From assembly GCA_016711125.1 (NCBI GenBank), contig JADJTQ010000011.1, positions 12,772-76,771 on the forward strand: DNA of 64,000 nt. Direction: 5' to 3'. The position numbers were made by a program, and so were the translations under genes. Of this stretch, positions 26,781 through 36,204 are shown piece after piece. A model generated the notes under the pieces. It was not told the DNA's origin. It was given only the letters and a program-made list of their open reading frames with translations, and searched no databases. How positions within the stretch are numbered: position 1 is the first letter of the stretch; each line of letters starts with the position of its first letter. This stretch comes from Saprospiraceae bacterium. GTDB taxonomy: Bacteria; Bacteroidota; Bacteroidia; Chitinophagales; Saprospiraceae.

Positions 26781-27981
26781 GAAGTCTATTGACGACATAC
26801 TCAATGATGATGAATTTGGTTTGCTTGCCTCTAAACCACAAGCTTCCAATGTCAAGTCAGCAGAGGATCGTTTGATTGATTCATTTCAGGATATCAACGC
26901 ATTCTACGACAAGCATGGCCGTGAGCCGGGCAAAGCCAGTATGTCGGAATATGGCCTCTATGCAAAACTCAATAATTTTAGAGAAAATCAAGCGCAAAAG
27001 AAAGTTTTGAAACCATACGATAAATTCAACCTGCTAGGTGATGTCGCCATTGAAAAACAAACCATCGACGACATTCTAAATGATGATGATGACCTGGGGT
27101 TACTAGCATCAGACGATGACTTATCCATCTTCCAGTTGAAGAACATCCCTGATAAAGGCACTCGTTCAGATTCCGATTTTGTGGCCCAGCGATATCCCAT
27201 GAAGAAAGAAGATTTTCTTCCCTATGACAAGCTATTTACGCAGATCCATAAAGATCTTCGCAATGGCCTTCGTAAGCTCAAACCCTTCAAGAACTTAGAG
27301 AAAAATCTTCAAGTGGGCCACTATTACCTGATGGATGGATTGCTACTTTATCTTGAAAGTGCCGACCTGGAAGAAAAAGTCATTGAATCTAAAGACATTA
27401 CAAGGACTTGGTTAGATGGTAGGACAACCACCATTTTCGAGAACGGCACCTACAGCAATATGTTGTACCGGTCCCTGGGGAAGCAAATACAAAAAAACGG
27501 AAAGCTCATTACGAAAACCACTGATGAAGTTGAAGGCGAGTTGTTCGTTAATTCCAATCTGGTAATGGAAGAAGATATAAAGACTGGCTGGATCTATATC
27601 TTAAAATCTAAGTCAACCGATCCAAAGATAGCCGGGATACGAAATCTATATAAAATTGGTTTCTCCAGCACATTCATATCCGATCGAATCAAAAATGCCA
27701 GACATGAATCCACCTACTTATTTGCCGACGTGCAGAAAGTGGCCAGCTATGCTTGCTATAATAGAAATGCCGATAAGCTCGAAAGCCTCTTGCACCGGTT
27801 TTTTGCAAAGGCCTGTTTGAATGTCGATTTGTTTGATAAAAAAGGCCTGAGAATCACCCCCAGGGAATGGTTTGTAGTCCCATTTGAGGTCATCGAAGAG
27901 GCTATTCATCTGATACTAAATGAAAACATAGTAGACTATGAGTACGATGTTGATAGCCAAAAGATCAAATTACGGTCATAG
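26770..27981 (+). CDS. GIY-YIG nuclease (T5orf172-type) with repeated N-terminal motif
   Basis: 403 residues. The C-terminal domain has the GIY-YIG order: WIYILKS (274-280), LYKIGFS (293-299), Arg306, and Glu338 with LESLLHRFF, then the T5orf172-type ending ITPREWFVVPFE. The N-terminal part carries a motif twice, SIDDILNDDEFGLLAS (6-21) and TIDDILNDDDDLGLLAS (98-114), separated by a small helical domain; the repeats may bind a partner such as the helicase. It is the probable DNA-cutting part of the cassette. The overlap with the helicase gene (11 bases) supports joint action. Confidence 0.8.
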   Translation: MSNKKSIDDILNDDEFGLLASKPQASNVKSAEDRLIDSFQDINAFYDKHGREPGKASMSEYGLYAKLNNFRENQAQKKVLKPYDKFNLLGDVAIEKQTIDDILNDDDDLGLLASDDDLSIFQLKNIPDKGTRSDSDFVAQRYPMKKEDFLPYDKLFTQIHKDLRNGLRKLKPFKNLEKNLQVGHYYLMDGLLLYLESADLEEKVIESKDITRTWLDGRTTTIFENGTYSNMLYRSLGKQIQKNGKLITKTTDEVEGELFVNSNLVMEEDIKTGWIYILKSKSTDPKIAGIRNLYKIGFSSTFISDRIKNARHESTYLFADVQKVASYACYNRNADKLESLLHRFFAKACLNVDLFDKKGLRITPREWFVVPFEVIEEAIHLILNENIVDYEYDVDSQKIKLRS

Positions 27982-28003
27982 CACTTACTGGTCACATCGA
28001 CAT

Positions 28004-28510
28004 TTAGAGTCGAGTTTGTAAAAAGCAGACACTTATATCATAAAATTTTCTTAGAAATTTGGAATAAGTTTGTACTACTAGTGTCTTGTCACACTTAGAT
28101 TGACGGATAGAGTTTTTTAATTTTATTCGGGCATCCTTGTCCGTAAATTGCCAATTGATTTTGTTTTTCTTGTTATTTCGTTGATTTTGCCAGGCCTCGA
28201 TTTCAATTTCTATTTGTTCTCTATTGTCTATATGGCGGTTCAGACATTGTTTATTCATGACATTGAGTTCAATCTCAGCCATATTAAGCCAGGAACCATG
28301 TTTTGGAGTGAATATGAATTCAATCTTATCCATTAATCGTTTTGCGATATTCGGTCTGAATGTTTCATAAAAGGCACCGCAGCAATGAGTTGCATAATTA
28401 TCTAATACCAGGGTGATCTTTTTGGCCTTTGGGTAATATGTGTCTACAAGCTCCTGGATAAACTTTGCCCAATCTTTTTTGGTTTTCAGCTCCGTTACTT
28501 TGTCGGCCAA
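28004..28510 (-). pseudogene. IS630-family transposase, 5'-truncated remnant
   Basis: The frame gives the C-terminal DDE_3 domain: ITLVLDNYATHCCGAFYETF, FIFTPKHGSWLNMAEIELNVM and INWQFTDKDARIKL. The first half of the transposase (HTH and first Asp region) is missing and the DNA upstream is instead a piece of rep. The residues after DARIKLKNS are probably read-through beyond the original stop or element end. No second inverted repeat was found, so the element should be immobile. Confidence 0.75.
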
Positions 28511-28546
28511 TAGCCGAAGTGACCATTTCCCATATCCCGTTGGTGG

Positions 28547-28683
28547 GTTGCTACAAATTCCCCCCTTTTATTGGTGTGCTGAGTAGTAAGATCATGACCC
28601 AATATCCCGAACGGTTCGAGAAGATCAACCAGCATTTCGAATTGCAAGTAAGAGCGCTACTGGTTACAAGCTCTGGTATATAG
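28547..28683 (+). pseudogene. Duplicated 3' fragment of the Rep gene
   Basis: The frame FPPFIGVLSSKIMTQYPERFEKINQHFELQVRAL matches the end of the Rep protein (FPPFIGVLSSKILTQFPERFEEINRHYESELRVL) with about 70% identity. It has no start or DNA-binding part. It probably marks a recombination event between related plasmids, with the IS630 element at the joint. Confidence 0.8.
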
Positions 28684-28794
28684 TTTACATACAAAAAAGC
28701 AAAAAAGAATCCCTTTTTGATCGTCAATATCTCTCACCCGGCTGCAAAATAGGTCATTTTTTTAGCAGCTTTATACCCATACCTGCTTCCGATG

Positions 28795-28888
28795 ATTTCT
28801 TTTGTTAAAGTTGATCTCTATCATTGACTTGAGTGACTCTATTTAGTACATTGAATTACTTACTCACTTCTCTACTTTTCTCAATACT
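28795..28888 (+). promoter_or_regulatory. Upstream region shared with the paralogous unit at 15353
   Basis: TTTTGTTAAAGTTGATC, ATCATTG and GTGACTCT repeat the sequence upstream of the 15353 gene. A TACTTTTC segment at 28870 is a weak -7 candidate for the two-gene unit that follows. Confidence 0.5.
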
Positions 28889-29842
28889 ATGTCTATGAAA
28901 AACCAACTCCATCTTTTGGCTAAAATGAGGGGCGAAGGAGATATACAATTCGCTAGGATGTGCATACTTCTAGTTCTTATTTTATTATCTACTAACCATC
29001 TACCGGCCCAAACATACGAATGGGCACCGCAAGGAGCCAAATGGTGGTATATGTATAATGTGGGCCTTTCCGGAAATGAAACCACCTACACTATGGAAGT
29101 CGTCGGTGATACCACGATTCAGAATGTCAGCTGCAAAATTTTGAGACAGGACCTGGTCGAATTTCATTCGGGAGATGTTGTTCATGTCACTGATGATTTC
29201 ATTTATCAGTCTGGAGACACGGTGTTTTACTTTAGTAAAGGCCTTAAAGAATTTTCGATATTATATAATTTTGACGCGCCCCTAAGAGACTCATTTGCCA
29301 TTCTTGAACCCGGGGATCCATATTCAATGGACTCAAGTCTACTGGCGTGGAAGATGGAGCAAGATACCATCATACTAGAAAACCAGGCCATTCGGAGATA
29401 TACAAGTCGTAGTGACTTAAGTTCTAGTAATTGGGTACTCTTCGGTTCCATTTACGAGGTTTTTGGCAATGTGGATAAATTTTTATTACCGCTCTACTCT
29501 CTGGGTTGTGACGGTGGCTGTCCCCTGAAACTACGCTGCTACAAGGACGACAAATTTGACATCAGTTTCGGTATGACGCCGTGTGATTTTGTGACATCCA
29601 CCGTTCTTCAACAAAAAAATGATTTGATCATCTACCCCAATCCAGCCAAATCATCTTTCTTTCATAGTCCCACTGAGACGGAGATAGAAGAAATTAAGAT
29701 TTATGACCTCTATGGCAGGGCACAAACGATAAGATATCGAGGAACCAGGGAAATAGATATCAGCTCTTTCTATCCTGGAGCATATTGGATTTATCTGAGA
29801 ACCAGGTCAGGAGTGACAACAACAAAACTAATTATATTATGA
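28889..29842 (+). CDS. Secreted T9SS-sorted protein of unknown function, copy 2 (intact)
   Basis: 317 residues with signal peptide (MCILLVLILLSTNHLPAQ), a beta-rich domain (EWAPQGAKWWYMYNVGLSG ... GSIYEVFGNV) with a four-cysteine end (LGCDGGCPLKLRC, TPCDF), and a sorting domain (IIYPNPAKSSFF ... GAYWIYLRT). More than 85% identical to copy 3 at 31527 and a distant relative of copy 1 at 15353. Its stop overlaps the protease start by 4 bases (ATGA), so the pair is translationally coupled. It may be a protease partner, inhibitor or shared substrate; the sequence does not say which. Confidence 0.7.
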   Translation: MSMKNQLHLLAKMRGEGDIQFARMCILLVLILLSTNHLPAQTYEWAPQGAKWWYMYNVGLSGNETTYTMEVVGDTTIQNVSCKILRQDLVEFHSGDVVHVTDDFIYQSGDTVFYFSKGLKEFSILYNFDAPLRDSFAILEPGDPYSMDSSLLAWKMEQDTIILENQAIRRYTSRSDLSSSNWVLFGSIYEVFGNVDKFLLPLYSLGCDGGCPLKLRCYKDDKFDISFGMTPCDFVTSTVLQQKNDLIIYPNPAKSSFFHSPTETEIEEIKIYDLYGRAQTIRYRGTREIDISSFYPGAYWIYLRTRSGVTTTKLIIL

Positions 29843-31524
29843 AAAATCTACATCTCTTAGCTATTGGCATCTATTTTCTTGTTTATGAAGTCAATTATGC
29901 CCAAAACTGTGGCAATACTGAAAGTTATGCAGCAAGTCGATCTTCAGCTTGTGACTCTTGGGAGGACTACGAACCAAGTTCACACAACAACACACCTATA
30001 AAAACCATTCGAATTACTTTTCACATTTTTCGAGATGGTAGTCAGGGGTTACAAAACAATAGCAGTACAAGAGCTTTTATCGATGATATTGTCTCATTGA
30101 TAAATTATTTCTGGTATTCGACGCAAGTCTATAATGGTTCTGCCACTACAACCTACTATCAGGACTGCCGGCTGCGGGTGCAAAATGTTAATAAATATTT
30201 TTGGAACGATGCAGGAGGATGGATGTATCAGCACACCTCAACCTCCCATAAGAATTATGTTTGGAATTACATTCAAGATCAATCGATAGTAGCATATAAG
30301 ACCACCTCTCTTCACATTGTTTCGGGTAACTATAATAATTCGCTTGCTGGGTGGGCACCTGCAGTAGCAGGAGGTAACGATCAGATCATTTTTGCCCCAG
30401 ATTTTGATGATAAATATATTGATTGGCTCAATGGCGATCCTGATGGCGCTGGATCACTTGCGGCTCTACTAAGACATGAGATCGGTCATACACTCAACTT
30501 GTTCCACCCTGACGAAGACTACGGTTGCAGTGATTACGATCATGAGCTATACGGCACCAATAATATAATGGGTTATCAAGGTGGTAGTACTTCCATATCC
30601 TTGTGTCAAATTCACCGAATGCACGCCGCGATCTGGAATAATTATCAGGGCATAAAAGATTATGTTGTGAGTGGAGCAGGATCTGGTGATCAAAAGACAC
30701 CAACGGTGGTGGGACCATCTTGCCTGAGTACCTCTGCAGGTATATTCTTTATATCCAATTACCCATTCGGAGCCCTACCTGATTGGACGGCTTCTCCAAG
30801 CAGTAAAGTAACAACTTCTTCAGGTTGTGGCAATGAAGCCATTTTTGCTTCCAACAATAGCAGCAATACGGGATCTGGTTCGATCATATTTAATCTAAAG
30901 TATGGTTCTACTACAAAATCGAAAACTACCCCTTTTGTGTTTTCTAATGGCATCACCGGCACCGTCACCTCCGGAGGTTCAACATATCCATTTTATGGAG
31001 GTGGTAATTTTGTTGATGGTACTTCCGTCACAGCGGCGATTCAAGCACCCGGGGCCACTTCTTTCACCTGGACAAAGACAGGTGGTTCTGGCAGTTGGTA
31101 CACCTATAATTCCGGTAAAAATCTCTCGTTAACGCTTTCTACCGGTGGCGATATTTCATTTAATATTGTCACCACAAACTCGACTTGTGGCACACTCAGC
31201 ACTTCATGCTACTTTGTGCACATTGGCGGCTATTATGCATTTTATCCTAACCCAACCACTGGTGATCTATTTGTGGAAATAACCAAAGACGAAATTGAAA
31301 TCGACGTACCTGATGATAAAGGACAAGTCAAGAAAGAAAAAATCAAATTCGGCCTTGATAAGCGATCTCAATTTGACAAAAATGGCAATCTCCTGAAGGA
31401 ACAGAAGCTTGTAAATGGTTCTCAAAAAGGAACCATTAGCCTCGATGGCCTACAGCCAGATGTCTATATAGTGATCGCAAAAGATGGAGATCGCCTCATT
31501 GAGTCTAAGATCATTAAAAATTAG
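29839..31524 (+). CDS. Secreted HExxH zinc metalloprotease with T9SS sorting domain, copy 2
   Basis: The start at 29839 (ATGA overlap with the gene before) gives a signal peptide (MKNLHLLAIGIYFLVYEVNYAQ) and 561 residues. Zinc motif HEIGHTLNLFH (His213, Glu214, His217, His223) and Met-turn NNIMGY follow. The catalytic domain differs strongly from copy 1 and lacks its cysteine-rich insert, while the region from GTVTSGGSTYPFYGGG to the sorting domain (FYPNPTTGDLF) is almost the same. It should be active and exported by the type IX system. Confidence 0.85.
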   Translation: MKNLHLLAIGIYFLVYEVNYAQNCGNTESYAASRSSACDSWEDYEPSSHNNTPIKTIRITFHIFRDGSQGLQNNSSTRAFIDDIVSLINYFWYSTQVYNGSATTTYYQDCRLRVQNVNKYFWNDAGGWMYQHTSTSHKNYVWNYIQDQSIVAYKTTSLHIVSGNYNNSLAGWAPAVAGGNDQIIFAPDFDDKYIDWLNGDPDGAGSLAALLRHEIGHTLNLFHPDEDYGCSDYDHELYGTNNIMGYQGGSTSISLCQIHRMHAAIWNNYQGIKDYVVSGAGSGDQKTPTVVGPSCLSTSAGIFFISNYPFGALPDWTASPSSKVTTSSGCGNEAIFASNNSSNTGSGSIIFNLKYGSTTKSKTTPFVFSNGITGTVTSGGSTYPFYGGGNFVDGTSVTAAIQAPGATSFTWTKTGGSGSWYTYNSGKNLSLTLSTGGDISFNIVTTNSTCGTLSTSCYFVHIGGYYAFYPNPTTGDLFVEITKDEIEIDVPDDKGQVKKEKIKFGLDKRSQFDKNGNLLKEQKLVNGSQKGTISLDGLQPDVYIVIAKDGDRLIESKIIKN

Positions 31525-32305
31525 AATTGAAAACCTATTCAAAAATATACACTGCTTTACTTCTTGTATATTGGCTTGCGGTTGGTTCTGCAGAAATTGG
31601 AGCTCAAAATGGCGATTCAGTAGAATGGGCACCGCAAGGAGCCAAATGGTGGTATATGTATAATGTGGGCCTTTCCGGAAATGAAACCACCTATACTATG
31701 GAAGTCGTCGGTGATACGACGATTCAGAATGTCAGGTGCAAAATTTTGAGACAGGAGCTGGTCGAATTTCATACAGGAGATGTTGTTCATGTCACGGATG
31801 ATTTCATTTATCAGTCTCGAGACACAGTGTTTTACTATAGTAGGGGTCTAAGAGAATTTTCGATATTATATAATTTCGATACGCCCCTAAATGACTCATT
31901 TGCCATTCTTGAACCGGGAGATCCCTATTCGGCAGACTCAAGTCTATTGGCCTGGAAGATGGAGCAAGATACCATCATACTAGAAAACCAGGCCATTCGG
32001 AGATATACAAGTCGTAGTGACTTAAGTTCTAGTAATTGGGTACTCTTCGGTTCCATTTACGAGGTTTTTGGCAATGTGGATGCATTCTTCTTACCGCTTT
32101 ACGATCTGGGTTGTGACGGCGGTTGTCCCTTGAAACTACGCTGCTACAAAGACGACAAATTTGACCTCAATTTTGGTATGACACCGTGCGATTTTGTAAC
32201 GTCTACCATTTTTCAGGATAAAAAAAATGATGTGATCATCTACCCCAATCCCGCCAAATCATTTTTCTTTCATAGTCCCACTGAAACAGAGATAGAAGAA
32301 ATTAA

Positions 32306-34390
32306 CCCACATTGCTCAGAAGCGCGGAATCGAGAGGTTCAAATGTTAAAAGGTGACTAATTTGGACTTTTTTTAGTCAAAATCGGGCATAAATCGGAGA
32401 CCATCAGCGTAAATACTGGATCGTGAGGGTTCTGAAACGATTTGTAGTACACAGGGGGGTTGATTATGTGATAAATCCATTCTTACCTTTGAAGGATGTA
32501 TTTCAAGTTCAGTGGACGGACAAATCCAAAGACAAAAGAATACGATAGCTATTATCGTCTGGTGGAAAGTTACCGCAATGCCCAGGGCAGAGTTTGCCAT
32601 CGAACGATTCTCAATATAGGTTTTATAGAAGAAGAGTTAACGGCAGAGCAATTAAACATTATTGCTCGGACATTAACGTCTATGTACGAGAAGAAGGAGT
32701 CTCTATTTAAGCAGACAGACGAGGTAATCGCCAAGTGGGTTAGTCATCTCTGGTCAAGAATAATAGGAAGCAGGAATCTTGACCTAACCCTATATGACGA
32801 AAAGAGTCGGATGGTATGGGTAGATACGATAAAGCACAGTAACGTCCGAGAGATTGGCTCAGAATGGCTGTGTTACAATACGTGGCATGAATTAGGAATA
32901 GACAAGGTGCTTGAGGAAAATGATTTTAGCGAATTAGAAATACAATTGGCCCAGACGCAAGTAATCAGCAGAGCCGTCAATCCGGCATCAGAATTAGCAC
33001 ATCAAGATGGATCAAGGAAAACTCAGCTATATGCGAGTTAACAGGATATCCTTTGGAAAAGATGAATAAAGATAGATTGTACAAGAGTGCACTAAAATTA
33101 AATGGCATAAAGGACAAACTGGAACAACACTTATCCATTAAAACCAATGAGTTGTTTGATATTCAGGATAAGATTATAATCTATGACCTGACGAACACCT
33201 ATTTTGAAGGAGAAAAACGGAATAGCAAACTAGCGAACTTTGGCAGGAGTAAAGAAAAAGAAGAGACTCGAAATTAATAGTATTGGCACTTGTTGTTAAT
33301 GTTTATGGCTTTATAAAATATTCATCTATCCATGAAGGTAATTTCTCAGACAGCTCGGATTTAGCATCGATACTAGATCACTTAGATTATACCAAAGGAG
33401 ACCAGAAGCCCCTGGTAGTAATAGATGCAGGCATAGCCACCGAAGCAAATTTAAAGTTGATAAATCAAAAGGGCTATCATTATTTATGTGTATCACGGAG
33501 CAAACTGAAAGACTATAAATTTGACCAAAGCAGACTTGTCGTTTATTTAGAAACAAAATCAAAGCACGAAGTAGTCCTTAAAAAGTATTGACAGAAAAAA
33601 TACGGATTATTACCTGGAAGTGAAAAGTGCGAAGAAGGCACTAAAAGAAACTGGCATGAAAAGCCAATTTGAAAAAAGATTTGAAGAGGAACTACAAAAA
33701 TAAAGACCTCACTGAGTAAAAAGGTGGCACCAAGACGGTGGATAAAGTACATCAGAGGATAGGCAGGGCAAAGCAAAAATATCCTTCGGTGCACATGAGG
33801 TATCAAATTACAGTGACTGATGATAGTCAAGGTAAAAATGTTGTCGATATAACCTGGGTGATAGATCCAACGAAAAACAAAAGAAAAACAGATGACCGTG
33901 GGAAGTATTTTCTGCTGACAGACTTGGATATGAAAGATGAGGTTCTCGTTTGGAATGTCTATAATACAATAAAGAGAGATAGAGAGCACCTTTCGCACAC
34001 TAAAAACAGATCTAGATATCCGACCTATCTATCACAAAAACGATGACTCGACCATAGCACATCTAAATTTGGGTCTATTGTCTTATTGGTTGGTCAATAC
34101 CATCAGGTGTAAGCTAAAATCAAACGGAATAAACAGCAACTGGAAGGAAATCGCTAGAATTGGAAACACGCAAAAAGTAATATCAACAAGCGGATACAAC
34201 AAGGCTCTAAAGGAAATCACAGTGCGTAAATGCTCAGAGCCCGAGGAGAAACTTCGCATGATCCACCAAGCACTCAACATCAGACCAAGGCCGTTTACAA
34301 AACTAAAATCTGTAGTACACAAACCGAAACTCAAAAATGTCTCAGCCCCCAGAATCAGGGCAATTGGGTCTGGTTAACACTCAATGTGGG
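32306..34390 (+). mobile_element. IS1634-like insertion sequence with TTAA target duplication
   Basis: The element begins CCCACATTG and ends CAATGTGGG, 9-base terminal inverted repeats (13 bases including the TTAA flanks). TTAA occurs on both sides (32302-32305 and 34391-34394) and only once in the uninterrupted paralogue near 29694, so it is the target duplication. The 2,085-base length fits the family. Confidence 0.85.
32496..34377 (+). pseudogene. IS1634-family transposase, broken into five frames
   Basis: Start MYFKFSGRTNPKTKEYDSYY and VCHRTILNIGF are typical of Bacteroidota IS1634-type transposases. The protein then continues in pieces: 32496-33041, 33053-33277 (IIYDLTNTYFEGE, an Asp-containing DDE segment), 33283-33591 (LVVIDAGIATEANL), 33738-34046 and 34069-34377 (HLNLGLLSYWLVNTIR). 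At least four frame changes or stops make it inactive, so the element is a dead copy unless the indels are sequence errors. Confidence 0.8.
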
Positions 34391-34544
34391 TTAAGATTTA
34401 TGACCTCTATGGCAGGGCACAAACGATAAAATATCGAGGAACCCGGGAAATAGATATCAGCTCTTTCTGTCCCGGAGCATATTGGGTTTATCTAAAGACC
34501 AGGTCACGTATGGAAATAACAAAACTAATTGTGCTATGAAAAAA

Positions 34545-35396
34545 TTAAAAGCTACTCGATTGCGAAGGGGTGATATCGTTTGATCGCATCCATTTAATGG
34601 CTTCTCCAACCTTGTCTGGTGTACATTTTTTCTTTTCCTTGCTCCAAGCAAAAAATGCATTGGACAATGTAGCATTATTTACTAGTGCTTTATTCTCCAA
34701 TAACTCCTTCCAAACAGCATAAAGGGTTGCCACAATTTCACAGAAATCGGATTTTTCCTTTCGAAACAACTCAATAATTTGGAGGATCTGTTTACTTTGA
34801 TTGGCATAATATCTGTCAAAGTATTTTTTATAATTGCTGATTTTGTCGCTCGGCTCATATCTGACCCCGATTCTATCTCTCTTAACTACTTGAAACCACT
34901 GCTGTTTCTTAAACTCGCCTTCAATTGAGTATATATATTTTGGGTCCAAAGGTCCGGCAGCGTACTTGCGATATTTCGTCTCGAGTTCCAATTGTACGAT
35001 TTTCTCGCATATGAAAAGAATCTTCACAAATTTTACCCGACCAAAAGTAGGCTCCATATATAATTCATGTGCGATCTTTGCAGCAAGCACAATCTTTCGG
35101 AAATATCCATTCTTACTAGAAGAGTAGGTTCGGTTATCAACAACCTTAGCCTCAAGACTTTCCTTAGGAGGTTCCTGTCTCGGCAGCTGTTCTTGTTCTT
35201 GCTTGTTAAATCTTGGGTTCTTTAAATGCTCTGGGAAAATGACTTGTGTACTGCCATATATTTGTTCAAATCCTTCGAATTCTTCATCATTCGTTGGTAA
35301 AAGATACCCGCTATGCCTGAAATCATCTTTAAGTGCGTCTAATTCTTCACGTCCCAGAAGTCTCTTTTCCGGTCGATTATTTTTAGCCTTGGCCAT
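34545..35396 (-). CDS. Protein with a domain resembling one appended to type I specificity subunits
   Basis: 283 residues, no signal peptide. The first 100 residues are charged and probably flexible. The middle (YFRKIVLAAKIAHELYMEPTFGRVKFVKILFICEKIV ... YAAGPLDPKYIYSIEGEFKKQQWFQ) resembles the helical domain found at the end of some HsdS-type and related restriction proteins (FGRTKL...AAGP pattern). I know no fixed function for it alone. The C-terminal part is helical. Its start overlaps the sigma factor stop by 14 bases, so both are one operon, divergent from the ubiquitin-like operon. Confidence 0.55.
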   Translation of the reverse strand: MAKAKNNRPEKRLLGREELDALKDDFRHSGYLLPTNDEEFEGFEQIYGSTQVIFPEHLKNPRFNKQEQEQLPRQEPPKESLEAKVVDNRTYSSSKNGYFRKIVLAAKIAHELYMEPTFGRVKFVKILFICEKIVQLELETKYRKYAAGPLDPKYIYSIEGEFKKQQWFQVVKRDRIGVRYEPSDKISNYKKYFDRYYANQSKQILQIIELFRKEKSDFCEIVATLYAVWKELLENKALVNNATLSNAFFAWSKEKKKCTPDKVGEAIKWMRSNDITPSQSSSF

Positions 35397-36078
35397 AACC
35401 TGTATTTTCGAGTTTACATGTTCTTATTTTTTTAAGCGCTCTTTCTTTTGCTTTACGTAGTGCCCCAGTCGTCACGCCATATTTTTTTGCTATTGTTTGT
35501 ATGACTCTGTCGGGTAGATGGGCAGTATTGTCTTCACTCACAGTGTCATTGTCAATGCAAGCATATAGGACTTCCTTAGCCATAGGGCTTAGGGCCTTCA
35601 GAACTAAATTGACTTTTGACATATCATAGGTTGGTTGATACTCTTTTCTTCCAACATCTCCATCCAATTGATCCAATTGCACAAATTGAGTATATTCCTT
35701 GAATTGTTCGATTTCTTCTTTAGATGCTCGGTATCTGGTGAGAATCAAATTGTTTGCTACTTTACTGAGCCAATACAGCACTACCTTTTCACATTCTTCA
35801 TCACCCCATTCTTCTTTAACCTTAAAATCTGGAATCTTTTGAAAAAAGAGCAGAAAAGCATCATTAAACACTTCATCAATTATGGTTTCAATATCAGCGA
35901 ATCCACTATACCGCCTACTTATTACTTTATGTAGTCTGTCGTAAAATTTACCCTTTACCCTATTGTAGATCTTAGTTTGAAGCTCCCTTTTATCGTCGTA
36001 CTTTTCAATGGATGCCAATAGAATGACTAGATCCACAAACTTGGTTTCATGAGTTGATTGGGGTAGTGGTATTTCCAT
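35383..36078 (-). CDS. ECF-type sigma factor
   Basis: 231 residues with sigma region 2-like helices (DIETIIDEVFNDAFLLFFQKIPDF, VLYWLSKVANNLILTRYRAS) and region 4 (LVLKALSPMAKEVLYACID ... TIAKKYGVTTGALRKAKERALKKIRT). Region 4 has a long insertion before its HTH. No anti-sigma factor is seen next to it; the co-transcribed gene is soluble. The gene diverges from the ubiquitin-like operon, and identical TGTCACGCTT boxes stand before both, so it may activate itself and that operon. That regulation is inferred. Confidence 0.75.
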   Translation of the reverse strand: MEIPLPQSTHETKFVDLVILLASIEKYDDKRELQTKIYNRVKGKFYDRLHKVISRRYSGFADIETIIDEVFNDAFLLFFQKIPDFKVKEEWGDEECEKVVLYWLSKVANNLILTRYRASKEEIEQFKEYTQFVQLDQLDGDVGRKEYQPTYDMSKVNLVLKALSPMAKEVLYACIDNDTVSEDNTAHLPDRVIQTIAKKYGVTTGALRKAKERALKKIRTCKLENTGYGQG

Positions 36079-36111
36079 TTAATACTTCTTCTACTTCATA
36101 TTCTAATGTCC

Positions 36112-36175
36112 AAGCGTGACATGCGAATCAAAGAGTTATTAAATCAAAGTTAAAACAACCAAGTCTGTCACGCTT
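36112..36175. promoter_or_regulatory. Divergent pair of TGTCACGCTT boxes between sigma factor and ubiquitin-like operon
   Basis: TGTCACGCTT reads on the minus strand at 36121-36112, 33 bases before the sigma factor ATG, and on the plus strand at 36166-36175, 29 bases before the ubiquitin-like gene ATG. Ten of ten bases match and the distances are nearly equal, which fits matched promoter elements (-33/-35 type) or a shared operator. Confidence 0.6.
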
Positions 36176-36204
36176 TCGTATTGTTTAGTAAAAATAATTA
36201 TATC

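Larger units (their letters stand above)
31527..34539 (+). pseudogene. Secreted T9SS protein copy 3, interrupted by an IS element
   Basis: The gene starts at a TTG (31527) right after the protease stop, with signal peptide IYTALLLVYWLAVGSAEIGAQ and the same domain as copy 2. The frame is cut after TETEIEEIN at 32305 and resumes at 34391 (KIYDLYGRAQTIKYRGTREIDISSFCPGAYW) to a stop at 34537-34539. Removing the insertion 32306-34390 with one TTAA restores the copy 2 sequence. An ATG at 34536 overlaps the stop just as in copy 2, but no protease follows: the opposite-strand gene at 34545 takes its place, so this unit lost its protease. Confidence 0.85.

Noticed and set aside
28465..28683. Plus-strand small gene starting at 28465
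   Set aside because: The start lies inside the antisense of the transposase; only the part from about 28547 is homologous to rep, so it is a fragment, not a gene.
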